From Gammaproteobacteria bacterium (GTDB taxonomy: Bacteria; Pseudomonadota; Gammaproteobacteria; Pseudomonadales; Halieaceae), in contig JAUHYL010000036.1 in assembly GCA_030426545.1 (NCBI GenBank), positions 1-40,917 on the forward strand: a stretch of DNA of 40,917 nucleotides. Direction: 5' to 3'. Numbering within the stretch: the stretch's first letter is position 1; every line of letters begins with the position of its first letter. Under the pieces are notes generated by a model. The model was not told the origin of the DNA. It searched no databases and saw only the letters and a program-made list of their open reading frames with translations. A program made the translations under genes and the position numbers. Shown one piece after another: positions 22,553 through 30,907 of this stretch.

Positions 22553-22984
22553 ATGAACAACCCCGCACAAACCCCGTTCGAGATTCTGGGCGAAGCCGGC
22601 ATTCGCGAGCTGACAAGCGCCTTCTACGACATCATGGATGAACTCCCCGAGGCGGCGGGCATACGTGCCATGCACGCTGACAACCTGTCGCCCATGAAGG
22701 AAAAACTCGCCGATTACCTGATCGGCTGGATGGGTGGCCCGCCACTGTACGCGGACAAACACGGGACGGTGTGCATGACAGAGCCACACGAGCCCTACCA
22801 CATCGGCCCCGAGGAGCGCGACCAGTGGCTCCTGTGCATGGACATGGCGCTCGAAAGAACCAACGCCAGCGATGAACTGGTGGAGATGCTGAAGGTGCCG
22901 ATGTTCCGCATTGCCGATGCGGTGCGCAACCGCGAGGGCCCCAGCGCCGCGGACACTGACCCAAACGTGATTGCCGCCGGCTGA
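22553..22984 (+). CDS. Group 2 (trHbO-type) truncated haemoglobin
   Basis: A 143-residue 2-over-2 globin. It opens PFEILGEAGIRELTSAFYDIM, with a Tyr at the B10 position (Tyr25). The proximal His79 lies in TEPHEPYHIGPEERDQWLL, and Trp92 after it corresponds to the conserved G8 Trp of group 2. These proteins bind O2 or NO and can oxidise NO or reduce peroxides. The frame is followed by a CAGCCC/GGGCTG hairpin that begins right after the stop (22985-23000). The gene is divergent from a DUF6498 membrane protein gene and precedes a TonB-dependent receptor gene by 93 bases in the same direction. Confidence 0.92.
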   Translation: MNNPAQTPFEILGEAGIRELTSAFYDIMDELPEAAGIRAMHADNLSPMKEKLADYLIGWMGGPPLYADKHGTVCMTEPHEPYHIGPEERDQWLLCMDMALERTNASDELVEMLKVPMFRIADAVRNREGPSAADTDPNVIAAG

Positions 22985-23000
22985 CAGCCCGCTGGGGCTG
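22985..23000 (+). terminator. Short hairpin after the truncated haemoglobin gene
   Basis: CAGCCC-GCTG-GGGCTG starts directly after the stop codon (6-bp GC-rich stem, 4-nt loop). No U-tract follows. A TACAAT hexamer at 23016-23021 just beyond it may be the -10 of the TonB-dependent receptor gene. Confidence 0.4.
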
Positions 23001-23077
23001 CGTTACCCATTCCGCTACAATCGCGGCCACCGATGATTCGCCCACACGCACTGTAATTACCCACCCTGGAGCACACC

Positions 23078-25141
23078 ATGTCCCGCCCCACTCTGCACAG
23101 CTGCGCCGCGTCACTGGTTTGCGCGCTGGCAACCAACGCTGTGATCGCCGCAGACACTGTCACCGAAAATATCATTGTCACTGCAACGCGGGTGCCGGAA
23201 AGTGCCGCGCGCCTGCCCCTGGCATGGTCCAGGGTGGATGCCGAGGCGATCGGAGAAGTGGCTGCGGTACACATCAACGAGATCATGCAGCAGGTACCCG
23301 GCGCCTGGATAAGCCGCGGTAATGGGCAGGAGAGCCTTGTCGCGCTGCGCTCCCCGGTGCTCACCGGCGCCGGCAGCTGCGGCGCCTTTTACACGGCCGC
23401 AGACAGTATCAGCCTGCGCGCACCCGGCTTCTGCAACGTCAATCAGCTGTTCGATGCGAACTTTGAGCAGGCGGGCGGCATCGAAGTGATCAAGGGGCCG
23501 GCCACCGCGCTCTATGGCTCCAATGCCATGCACGGCGTGATCAACATTCTGAGCGCCGCGCCCACCGCCGAGCTCGATCACCGGGTGTCCGTGGAGGCAG
23601 GTCCCTATGACTACTATCGCGGCAAATATCGCTACGCCAATACCCAGGGCCGCCACGGCATCAGCATCAATATCAATGGGGTAACCGACGGCGGATACAA
23701 GGACGACTCGGGCTACGATCAGCAAAAGGCAACACTGCGCCACGACTACGACGGCGCGAGCTGGAACATCCGCACGGCGCTGGATGCGGCCAACCTCAAC
23801 CAGGAGACTGCGGGATTTATCCAGGGTGAAGACGCCTACAAAGACAGCGAGCTGAAAGATTCCAATCCCAACCCGGAAGCCTACCGCGACGCCTGGTCAT
23901 GGCGCCTGTATTCCCGTGCAAGCCGCAGGCTTAACGAGGCGCATACGCTGGTCATCACACCCTACCTGCGCGACAACGACATGGCGTTTCTGCAGCACTT
24001 CGTGCCGTGGCAGCCGGTCGAGGAAAACGCACACACCAGCGCCGGCCTGAAAAACGCGCTGCACAGCGACCTTGGCCAATGGAAACTGGTATCCGGTATC
24101 GACCTTGAATACACAGACGCCATGTTGAAGGAGGTGCAGGACGAACCCTTCAGCCCCAACCAGCCCGCGGGCGTGCACTACGACTACCAGGTAGACGCCT
24201 CGCTGGCAGCGGCTTACGGACAGTTGCGCAGCCAGTGGGACTCTGCCTGGGAACTGAGCGCAGGTGCGCGCTTTGAGTACACGAACTACGACTACAACAA
24301 TCGCACCGGGGATGGACCAGCCTGCGGGCCCGAGGCCAGTAATTGCCGTTTCTTTCGTCCGGCCGACCGCGAGGATGACTTTTCCAACTGGTCGCTGAAT
24401 GCCGGTGTCAGTTACCGCCTTACGAACCAGCACCTGACCTACCTGCGCCTGGCGCGCGGGTTCCGGGCGCCGCAGGCCACCGAGCTCTACCGTTTGCAGG
24501 CGGGTCAGGCAGTGGCTAACCTCGATGCCGAAGAGATAGACAATATTGAATTCGGCCTGCGCGGCGATACGCAGCGCGCGCGCTACGATTTGTCGCTGTA
24601 CTACATGGAAAAGGACGAGGTGATCTTCCAGGACGCAGACCGGCAGAACATCAGCGGTGCGAGCACCCGGCACTACGGCGCAGAGCTGAGCCTGGACTAC
24701 ACGTTCAGTGACGCCTGGTCACTGGGGGTAGACGTCAACGCTGCCAGTCACACCTACGACAGCGCCACTGCCCTGCTCGGCTCCAGCGGCGATATCAAAG
24801 GGAACGACATCGACACCTCGCCCAGGCTGTTCGGCAGCGCACGCCTGGCCTGGGAATTCTCCGCGCTCACGGGGCGCCCTGGCCGCGCGCAACTCGAGTG
24901 GGTGTACATGGACAGCTACTACCTGGAACCGGACAACGAACACGAATACGAGGGGCACTCCCTGCTCAACCTGCGCATCAGCAGCGAGTTCAGTGCGCGC
25001 TGGTCCGGCGCCCTGCGCGTCACCAACCTGCTGGACGAGGACTACGCCGAACGCGCTGATTTCGGCTTCGGCAATTATCGCTACTTCACCGGGCAGCCGC
25101 TGGGTGTCTACGGCGAAATCACCTATCGCTTTGGCGAGTAG
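23078..25141 (+). CDS. TonB-dependent outer membrane receptor
   Basis: A 687-residue outer-membrane protein. Residues 1-25 are a signal peptide ending in AVIAA. ENIIVTATR is a TonB-box-like segment at the mature N-terminus. The plug domain covers about 40-165 (INEIMQQVPGAWISRGNG, then IEVIKGPATALYGSNAMHGV). The rest alternates strands of the 22-strand barrel, ending TYRFGE with an aromatic near the end. The loop YTAADSISLRAPGFCNVNQ carries two Cys in the plug that may pair. An AGG-type ribosome binding site (CTGGAG) precedes the ATG. Substrate is unknown; homologous plugs import siderophores, cobalamin or other large molecules. No ABC or TonB genes are near. Confidence 0.93.
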   Translation: MSRPTLHSCAASLVCALATNAVIAADTVTENIIVTATRVPESAARLPLAWSRVDAEAIGEVAAVHINEIMQQVPGAWISRGNGQESLVALRSPVLTGAGSCGAFYTAADSISLRAPGFCNVNQLFDANFEQAGGIEVIKGPATALYGSNAMHGVINILSAAPTAELDHRVSVEAGPYDYYRGKYRYANTQGRHGISININGVTDGGYKDDSGYDQQKATLRHDYDGASWNIRTALDAANLNQETAGFIQGEDAYKDSELKDSNPNPEAYRDAWSWRLYSRASRRLNEAHTLVITPYLRDNDMAFLQHFVPWQPVEENAHTSAGLKNALHSDLGQWKLVSGIDLEYTDAMLKEVQDEPFSPNQPAGVHYDYQVDASLAAAYGQLRSQWDSAWELSAGARFEYTNYDYNNRTGDGPACGPEASNCRFFRPADREDDFSNWSLNAGVSYRLTNQHLTYLRLARGFRAPQATELYRLQAGQAVANLDAEEIDNIEFGLRGDTQRARYDLSLYYMEKDEVIFQDADRQNISGASTRHYGAELSLDYTFSDAWSLGVDVNAASHTYDSATALLGSSGDIKGNDIDTSPRLFGSARLAWEFSALTGRPGRAQLEWVYMDSYYLEPDNEHEYEGHSLLNLRISSEFSARWSGALRVTNLLDEDYAERADFGFGNYRYFTGQPLGVYGEITYRFGE

Positions 25142-25243
25142 CGGGACGCTATTCCCCGGAATCCCGGCGCACACACCGCCCGTCGCGACGGCCGCTGAAC
25201 GCGGTTTGCAGGTTGTTGCCGCTAGCGCGGACCTGTGCCGCCG

Positions 25244-26185
25244 TCAGGGCGGCGTAGACGACGAGAGCCAGTCGTAGCCGCGACGGCCCTGCAGGCCACC
25301 GGTGTGGATCACCAACACCGGCGCACCGCGTGGCAGCACACCGTCGGCGATCATCTGCCACACAGCGTACATTGCCTTGCCGGTGTACACCGGTTCCAGC
25401 GGGATTCCGTGCACCGCCTCGAACGCGAGGATAAACGCTTTCATGTCAGCACTGCACCGCGCGAAGCCGCCGCTGTGAAACTCATGCAAAATGCGCCAGT
25501 CGGCGACGTTGTCACAGGGCAGCTGTGCCAGCAGGTCGGCGACGCGCTGCTCGAGATCGGTCGCGCCGCGCAAAGCAGAAATGCCGACAAGCTCTCCTTC
25601 AATGCGTAGTCCCGCCGCGAGGCCCGCCAGTGTTGTGCCTGTTCCAACGGCGAGTACAACGTGGCGAGTCTGTGGCGCAAGATTGTTGATCAGCTGCGCG
25701 ATGTCGGAGCAGGCGCTGGCGGCAGCGGTCGAAGCACCCCCTTCGGGCACCACAACACAGGGCCCGTGCACACCCTGCAACTCGGCCAGGTAGTCCGCGT
25801 CCCCGCGGCGCCGATACTCGCTTCGCGACACGCGCTGCACACGCATACCCCAACGTTCGAGATCGCGCAGCGTTGCGGTATCCGACTCACCTCCGCGCAC
25901 GACCCCTATCGTTCTCAGTCCCCGCTCGAAACCGGCGGCGGCCAGTGCATGCAGGTGATTGGACCACGCGCCACCGAAGGACAGCAGGGGAAGGGATTGC
26001 GCTGTTGCGCGCTGCAGGTACGGGCGCAGCTTGAAGCACTTGTTACCGCTGGCGTTGCCCCCGCACCAATCCAGGCGCAGTACGCTGACATTGGCCAGGG
26101 ACTGGCCGGCGACAGGCGCCGGGCCAAGCCGTTGCAGCAGTTCTTCAGGAGGAACCGGTAGCGACCGGGAAAGCGTTGCGCTCAA
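25244..26185 (-). CDS. ACC deaminase / D-cysteine desulfhydrase family PLP enzyme
   Basis: A 313-residue fold-type II PLP protein. [11 protein letters not shown] at 47-57 holds the Schiff-base lysine (Lys49 by alignment with GNKxRKL). [25 protein letters not shown], the phosphate-cup [12 protein letters not shown] and [11 protein letters not shown] match 1-aminocyclopropane-1-carboxylate deaminase and D-cysteine desulfhydrase. Sequence does not decide between the two, and desulfhydrase is the commoner bacterial role. The start is probably a TTG overlapping the lipA stop codon (TTGA), which implies translational coupling. An ATG 99 bases further upstream would read lipA in another frame and has no family similarity. 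It is convergent with the TonB-dependent receptor gene. Confidence 0.87.
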   Translation of the reverse strand: MSATLSRSLPVPPEELLQRLGPAPVAGQSLANVSVLRLDWCGGNASGNKCFKLRPYLQRATAQSLPLLSFGGAWSNHLHALAAAGFERGLRTIGVVRGGESDTATLRDLERWGMRVQRVSRSEYRRRGDADYLAELQGVHGPCVVVPEGGASTAAASACSDIAQLINNLAPQTRHVVLAVGTGTTLAGLAAGLRIEGELVGISALRGATDLEQRVADLLAQLPCDNVADWRILHEFHSGGFARCSADMKAFILAFEAVHGIPLEPVYTGKAMYAVWQMIADGVLPRGAPVLVIHTGGLQGRRGYDWLSSSTPP

Positions 26186-27168
26186 AGCCCGACGTTGTTC
26201 TTCGCCAGCACCTGTTCCGCGCGGTAACTGGAGCGCACGAAAACGCCGGACACGACTTCGAGAAAGCCACGCTGCAAACCCCACTCCCGGTAGAGCTCGA
26301 ACTCCTCAGGCGTGACATAGCGCGCGATGGGGTGATGATTGGCCGTGGGCTGCAGGTATTGGCCCAGGGTGAGGATATCGACGTGCGCAGCGCGCAGCTC
26401 GTCCATGCACTGGCGAATTTCGTCTTCGCTTTCACCCAGTCCGAGCATCAGGCTGGTCTTGGTCAGCACATCGGGGCGATGCCGCTTGGCGTGGGCCAGC
26501 ACTGCCAACGTTTGCGCATAGCCGGCGCGCGGATCGCGCACCGGGTGGGTCAGGCGTTCGACGGTTTCGACATTCTGTGCAAATACCTCGATGCCCGAAT
26601 CCACCACGGTTTCTACATCGCCGAGCACACCGAGAAAATCCGGCGTCAGCGCTTCCACGGCCGTGTCAGGGTTAACTTCCTTTACACGACGCACGCAGTC
26701 AGCATAGTGCTGCGCACCGCCATCGGGCAGGTCATCGCGGTTCACCGAGGTGAGCACCACGTACTTCAGGTTCATCAACTGCACAGAGCGTGCAGTGTTG
26801 TCAGGCTCGAGCGTATCCAGCCAGCCTTTTGGGTTACCCGTATTGACCGCGCAGAAACGGCAGGCCCGGGTGCAGACGTCGCCCATCAGCATGATGGTGG
26901 CCGTACCGGAGCTCCAGCACTCACCGATGTTGGGGCATTTCGCCTCCTCACAGACGGTGGCCAGGCTGTGCTCGTGCACGATACCCCGAACTTTCTCGTA
27001 GTTGGCGCCGCCGCGCAGGCGTATGCGCAGCCAGTCGGGCTTGCCCGCCCTGGGGCCGCTGTCAGCGGAAGATTTAATGCCGTCCTTGATAGCGGTTATA
27101 CCGCGCTCGTTGACGAATTTTTCGCCCGGCGCGATCTGTACCACAGGGATGCGTTTGCTGTCTGACAT
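26182..27168 (-). CDS. lipA: Lipoyl synthase
   Basis: A radical-SAM enzyme that inserts two sulfurs into protein-bound octanoyl groups to give lipoyl cofactors. The 328-residue length is typical. Both iron-sulfur cluster motifs are present: auxiliary cluster Cys73, Cys78, Cys84 (C-x4-C-x5-C) and radical-SAM Cys99, Cys103, Cys106 (CTRACRFC). Conserved motifs [16 protein letters not shown] and the C-terminal RSSYRAEQ are intact. It overlaps the downstream PLP-enzyme gene by the TTGA junction. lipB, its usual partner, is not next to it. A TATACT at 27212-27217 may be the -10 element. Confidence 0.97.
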   Translation of the reverse strand: MSDSKRIPVVQIAPGEKFVNERGITAIKDGIKSSADSGPRAGKPDWLRIRLRGGANYEKVRGIVHEHSLATVCEEAKCPNIGECWSSGTATIMLMGDVCTRACRFCAVNTGNPKGWLDTLEPDNTARSVQLMNLKYVVLTSVNRDDLPDGGAQHYADCVRRVKEVNPDTAVEALTPDFLGVLGDVETVVDSGIEVFAQNVETVERLTHPVRDPRAGYAQTLAVLAHAKRHRPDVLTKTSLMLGLGESEDEIRQCMDELRAAHVDILTLGQYLQPTANHHPIARYVTPEEFELYREWGLQRGFLEVVSGVFVRSSYRAEQVLAKNNVGL

Positions 27169-27300
27169 GTTGGCTTACCGCCTGGCGGCCGTACGGGTGA
27201 CTACAGGCCGCAGTATACCGGAACCAGCGGCGGGAGCGCAGCCGTGACTGACACCACTCGCGGACAGATGCAGCTATGGCCCGTTGCCTGGTTCAGACTC

Positions 27301-28794
27301 CTAGTCGAGCAGCTTGCGTACCTTCTTTGACGCCGCGATGATGCCCTCGTCGAAATAGGCATCGTGGTTTGCCTCGATCTGTTTCAGGTCATAGAGATAA
27401 TTCACCATGATACCCGCAGACTGTTCCAAACCCTTGGGTGACATATCTGCCGACGCGTTCAGCCGGTACAGGCACGCGCCATTGCCGAGGTGAAAGCGGG
27501 CCGGCCCATCCTTTGGCAGGCGCCCGGACTTCACGTTCAGCAGGTAGTGCGCACACAGTCCCTGCAATGCATCGTAGACTTCGGCGGCAACCACCTTGCC
27601 CAGCGGTTCGCGTACCTTTTCCATCAGCTCGGGTGCGACCAGCCCTTCAAGATTGGCTGACAGCAGCCAGTTGCGGAAACCGGGTACAGGCGACAACGTG
27701 ACAAAGGTGTTCAGGGTTGCGATTTCCTTGCGCAGTTCCTCGATCACACTCTTGATGAGGAAGTTGCCGAAGGAAATCTGCGACAACCCGGGATGACAGT
27801 TACTGATGGAGTAGAACACCACCGTGTCGGCGTCAATCTCCGCATCCTCCCGGCCCTGCTCCAGCAACGGCGCCAGGGCGCCCGGGATCTCTTTGGTCAG
27901 GGCAATCTCTACAAATATCAGGGGGTCGTCACTGAGCGCGGGATGAAAGAAAGCGAAACAACGCCTGTCTTCACGCAGACGACTACGCAGGTCATCCCAG
28001 CCGTTAATGGCGTGCACCGCTTCGTAATCGATGATTTTCTCCAGGATAGCTGCCGGCGAAGACCAGTCGATACGGCGCATTTCCAGGAAACCCTTGTTAA
28101 ACCAGGATATGAACACGTGCTTGAGATCGGCGTCCACGGCGCCCAGTTCAGGGTGTTGCCGCAGCACCTGCAACAGGTGGCCGCGCATGCGTACCAGTGT
28201 TTCAGTCCCCGCTGCTGCGGTATTGATGCGCTGGAATAATTTTTCACGCGGCGCTTCTACCGCCCGCTTGATTGAGCGCAGGTGCGCCTGCTCACCGGAT
28301 TCGCGGTAAGCTTCCATGGCGTCCAGAACAGCCTCCCGGTCAACCTCGAAATCACGCGCCAGCGCCCTGAAGAAATCCAGACGTTCTTCCACCGGCAGAT
28401 TCTGGTAGCCCTGCACCACTTCGCCCGCCAGCGCGAGCCCGGACGCCTCTCCGCGATGCTGGATTAGCGCCTTGCAAAGCGCGGTGAGTGTCTCGGCAGA
28501 ATTTGGCGGCGCCAACTCCAGCGCCTCTACCGGAGCAGGCTGGGAATTGCGGCGACGGGCGAGCAGCTCGCGGCCCACTGCCGCAACTGAACTGAGTGTA
28601 CGACTGATGCCGGTGATACGACCTATCGATGCACCACCGGCAGGTGGCTCGGCGGGCACCTGTGCTGGCGGATCGCCAGCCAATTCGGTAGACAAACCTG
28701 TTGAAGAAGATGACTGCACAGGTTGTTCGGTCAAATGCTCGACAGATTGCTCCGTCGATTGTTCGGCAGTGTTGCCGCTGGCTTCCTCCGCCAT
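27301..28794 (-). CDS. Malonyl-CoA decarboxylase
   Basis: Decarboxylates malonyl-CoA to acetyl-CoA. The 497-residue protein has an N-terminal helical part (ALCKALIQHRGEASGLALAG) and the catalytic domain with FFHPALSDDPLIFVEIAL, then FYSISNCHPGLSQISFGNF, where the Ser-containing loop lies, and HYLLNVKSGRLPKDGPARFHL near the C-terminus with the histidine of the catalytic pair. Residues 1-75 are an extra, low-complexity Thr/Glu/Gln/Ser-rich leader not needed for the fold. The start at MAEEASGNTAEQ has GGGGGAAG 6 bases upstream; an ATG 33 bases before it is less likely. Enzymes of this family clear malonyl-CoA, relevant in cells growing on odd-chain or branched substrates. Confidence 0.94.
   Translation of the reverse strand: MAEEASGNTAEQSTEQSVEHLTEQPVQSSSSTGLSTELAGDPPAQVPAEPPAGGASIGRITGISRTLSSVAAVGRELLARRRNSQPAPVEALELAPPNSAETLTALCKALIQHRGEASGLALAGEVVQGYQNLPVEERLDFFRALARDFEVDREAVLDAMEAYRESGEQAHLRSIKRAVEAPREKLFQRINTAAAGTETLVRMRGHLLQVLRQHPELGAVDADLKHVFISWFNKGFLEMRRIDWSSPAAILEKIIDYEAVHAINGWDDLRSRLREDRRCFAFFHPALSDDPLIFVEIALTKEIPGALAPLLEQGREDAEIDADTVVFYSISNCHPGLSQISFGNFLIKSVIEELRKEIATLNTFVTLSPVPGFRNWLLSANLEGLVAPELMEKVREPLGKVVAAEVYDALQGLCAHYLLNVKSGRLPKDGPARFHLGNGACLYRLNASADMSPKGLEQSAGIMVNYLYDLKQIEANHDAYFDEGIIAASKKVRKLLD
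28723..28770 (-). repeat. Four 12-bp coding repeats (TAEQ-STEQ-SVEH-LTEQ) in the malonyl-CoA decarboxylase gene
   Basis: Residues 9-24 of the decarboxylase are four consecutive tetrapeptides (TAEQ, STEQ, SVEH, LTEQ), each encoded by a 12-base unit. They resemble a slippage-prone linker in the disordered N-terminal leader. Confidence 0.7.
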
Positions 28795-28824
28795 GGTCTT
28801 CCCCCGGTAGTAACCCAGGCAGTA

Positions 28825-28836
28825 CATGCCGGCATG
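28825..28836. promoter_or_regulatory. 12-bp perfect palindrome upstream of malonyl-CoA decarboxylase
   Basis: CATGCCGGCATG is self-complementary over 12 bp and lies 31 bases upstream of the decarboxylase start, inside the 324-base gap to the lipoprotein gene. It could be an operator. The rest of the gap, apart from the promoter at its right end, shows no gene or other clear element. Confidence 0.35.
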
Positions 28837-29057
28837 ACGTTTGCTGTTTGCGCGGCGTTGGCGCGGTTCGCCCTGTCTGGCGATGTGCCGGAAGTACTGC
28901 TTAATTTACGTTCCATCACGATCTATGACCGCTGGATTCGCATTCGTTCCCACCCGCAACAGTGTGCCAGTATCGCGACCGATGGACGCCATTGTCAGCG
29001 CCAGGTTGAGAACTGGCGCACTGTTTACAGGCCACGGGCTTTACTTTTGAGAACTGC

Positions 29058-29086
29058 TTGGCTCGCGAGATAGAAACACCTATGCT
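29058..29086 (+). promoter_or_regulatory. Sigma-70-type promoter of the BamE-like lipoprotein pair
   Basis: TTGGCT (-35, 29058-29063) and TATGCT (-10, 29081-29086) are separated by exactly 17 bases; each matches 4 of 6 consensus positions. The predicted start of transcription is about 25 bases before the ATG, and AGGAG lies in that leader. Confidence 0.5.
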
Positions 29087-29118
29087 CTACACCAACCTTA
29101 CAGGAGTGCTACCCAAAC

Positions 29119-29484
29119 ATGAAACCGACTACCCTTTTGAAGCTGTGCACGCTCTGCGCCCTGCTGCTGGCCGGTTGTGCCCAGTATGAGAACAGACGCG
29201 GCGTGGAGGTTGCCTGGTCCGGCAGCGCAGAGGAATTCACCGTGGGCAAGACCACACGCCACGATGTGCTCAAGCGCCTGGGGCCGCCCTCACAGGTGAT
29301 TGCACTGAATGATGAGACCGTGCTGTATTACCTGTTCGAGCGCTCGCAGGGCAATGGCCTCGTGCTGGTTGTCTACAACCGCATGCAAATTGATACGCGC
29401 TATGATCGTGCCATTTTCTTCTTCGATGGCAATGACGTGCTCACCGAGTTTTCTTCGCGCGCGCAGGATGGCAATGCAAAGTAA
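29119..29484 (+). CDS. Small BamE/SmpA-like lipoprotein (first of a pair)
   Basis: A 121-residue lipoprotein with a type II signal peptide and lipobox LLAGC; Cys20 is the acylation site and Ala21 follows it. The mature part contains FTVGKTTRHDVLKRLGPPSQVIA and LYYLFERSQGNG, the beta-alpha layout of the BamE/SmpA/OmlA domain, which normally binds the BamA/BamD assembly machine or acts as a small periplasmic module. It is shorter than BamE proper and lacks a clear Bam gene neighbour. AGGAG is 12 bases before the ATG. The following gene overlaps its last codons by 11 bases. Confidence 0.85.
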   Translation: MKPTTLLKLCTLCALLLAGCAQYENRRGVEVAWSGSAEEFTVGKTTRHDVLKRLGPPSQVIALNDETVLYYLFERSQGNGLVLVVYNRMQIDTRYDRAIFFFDGNDVLTEFSSRAQDGNAK

Positions 29485-30085
29485 AAAAGGCACAGCAGCG
29501 TTCTTGCTTACGCTGCTCCTCGCTTGTATCGGCCTGACGGGTTGCAGCCAGTGGTACTACCACCTGGGCGAGACCCTGAGTCAGCACGCCGTGCCGCAGC
29601 CCGATGGCGATACAACGCTGAAGGAAGTCCTTGCCGTGTTCGGTCCGCCGCATCGCCTGAGTGCAGATACCAATGGCTATGTCTTCGCGTGGGAATACTG
29701 GCGCGTGCGCGAAGATGCCGTCGGCGTCAACCTCAGCCCGTTTGGCCTGGATTTTCTGTCGGTAGATGTGGCAAGGGTGGCGACGCAGGGCGAGTTTTTG
29801 CTCGCAACGTTTGATGCGGAACACCACCTCACCGCCATCAACCTCTCAACCTGGAACAACCGGGTTGGCGATGGCAAAGCACTACAACCGTTTGGCGTTT
29901 ACGACGTGGCCACAACAGAAGACCTTGTGCGAGGCTTTGGCGAAGTACACACCTACGGCGCCTCCATGTTGCGCAGGCTGCCGACTGCCCTGAACCGGGA
30001 ATCAGACCTCAGCTCTGGCGCCAATGGCATCGAGCAACGTGCAACACCGCACAGCATGGGGCAGCACAGCCTGGAGATGCGCTGA
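29474..30085 (+). CDS. BamE-like lipoprotein (second of a pair)
   Basis: A 203-residue lipoprotein that overlaps the previous gene by 11 bases. The signal peptide ends in IGLTGC with Cys24 as the lipid site, followed by SQWYYHLGETLSQHAV. The mature part contains TTLKEVLAVFGPPHRLSA and YVFAWEYWRVREDAVG, again the BamE-like domain, so the two genes are probably an old duplication. The C-terminal 50 residues (LRRLPTALNRESDLSSG and on) have no recognisable motif. ATG choice is set by AGG 6 bases upstream; another ATG 6 bases earlier is too close to it. Confidence 0.83.
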   Translation: MQSKKGTAAFLLTLLLACIGLTGCSQWYYHLGETLSQHAVPQPDGDTTLKEVLAVFGPPHRLSADTNGYVFAWEYWRVREDAVGVNLSPFGLDFLSVDVARVATQGEFLLATFDAEHHLTAINLSTWNNRVGDGKALQPFGVYDVATTEDLVRGFGEVHTYGASMLRRLPTALNRESDLSSGANGIEQRATPHSMGQHSLEMR

Positions 30086-30178
30086 TCCGGGGGACGGGTG
30101 GCAGCGGCAACGCTGGCGCCGGTTAGCAGCTTCTCGCTCATCCGAATGCACACAATCGTGTCCGGCGTCCGTTGCGCC

Positions 30179-30817
30179 CTATTTCCCGGTGAGTGTGTGG
30201 TAGAGAATTCGCGCGGTGGTATCCACAAGATCGTCATGGGACATCGCGTCACTTTCCATCACGCGGTGGTAGGCAGCAAGGCGATCGAGTATCGCACTCA
30301 TGGCCAGTGCCGCCGCCGGCGGATGTAATCCAGAGTTTTTCTGCACCGCCCCGCTGCGCTGCATCAGCGCTTCCATCGCCGACAATATCGGCAGCATCGC
30401 CCTGCCGCGCAGCTCCATGAAGCGCTGATCGCCCTCGTCGGCCGCCAGGTTGCGAACCCGCAGAGTCGGTCCGTGTCTGTCCCAGTAGTGCATAAAAAAC
30501 TCGACCACCGCGCGCGCACGTCGACGCCCTTCGGCGCCGCGCCAGTCGCCCTCAAAGAGTGCCAGCAGATCGGGCAGCGGCGCATTCGCCTCCTGCGCCA
30601 ATTGCAGCACCGCGTCTTCGACATCGGAAAAATACTGGTAGAAGCTTGCCGGTGACGTCGGCACCGCGCGGGCAATATCGGCCACGCGTAATTCCCGCAG
30701 ACCACGCTGTGACAACAAATCCCGGGTGGCATCGAGGATAAGCCGGCGCTTGTGCAGCGCGCGCTGCCCCAGTGGCCGACCGCTGAGATCGGCGATGGGT
30801 TCGGAACGGGACGTCAC
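30179..30817 (-). CDS. TetR family transcriptional regulator next to the amidohydrolase gene
   Basis: A 212-residue TetR protein with an N-terminal extension of about 22 residues, then the helix-turn-helix (RLILDATRDLLSQRG, VADIARAVPTSPASFYQYFSD). The ligand domain has no sensor motif that I recognise. The start is a GTG preceded by GAAGG; no better in-frame ATG exists. It lies 90 bases downstream of the amidohydrolase gene in the same direction, so one transcript probably covers both, and the palindrome at 32271-32289 in the amidohydrolase promoter is a natural target for auto-control. Confidence 0.92.
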   Translation of the reverse strand: MTSRSEPIADLSGRPLGQRALHKRRLILDATRDLLSQRGLRELRVADIARAVPTSPASFYQYFSDVEDAVLQLAQEANAPLPDLLALFEGDWRGAEGRRRARAVVEFFMHYWDRHGPTLRVRNLAADEGDQRFMELRGRAMLPILSAMEALMQRSGAVQKNSGLHPPAAALAMSAILDRLAAYHRVMESDAMSHDDLVDTTARILYHTLTGK

Positions 30818-30907
30818 CTGCCGGACACCTTCAGCCGGCTCTGCGCTGCACCTGGAAAACTACACATCATCTTCACGGTCAAATACCGCGCCGTGCAGGG
30901 TGAGCGC

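Noticed and set aside
25180-25191. 12-bp palindrome CCGTCGCGACGG between the TonB-dependent receptor and the PLP-enzyme gene
   Set aside because: In GC-rich DNA such a palindrome without loop or U-tract is expected by chance often enough; it lies between convergent genes and might aid termination, but evidence is too thin to list.
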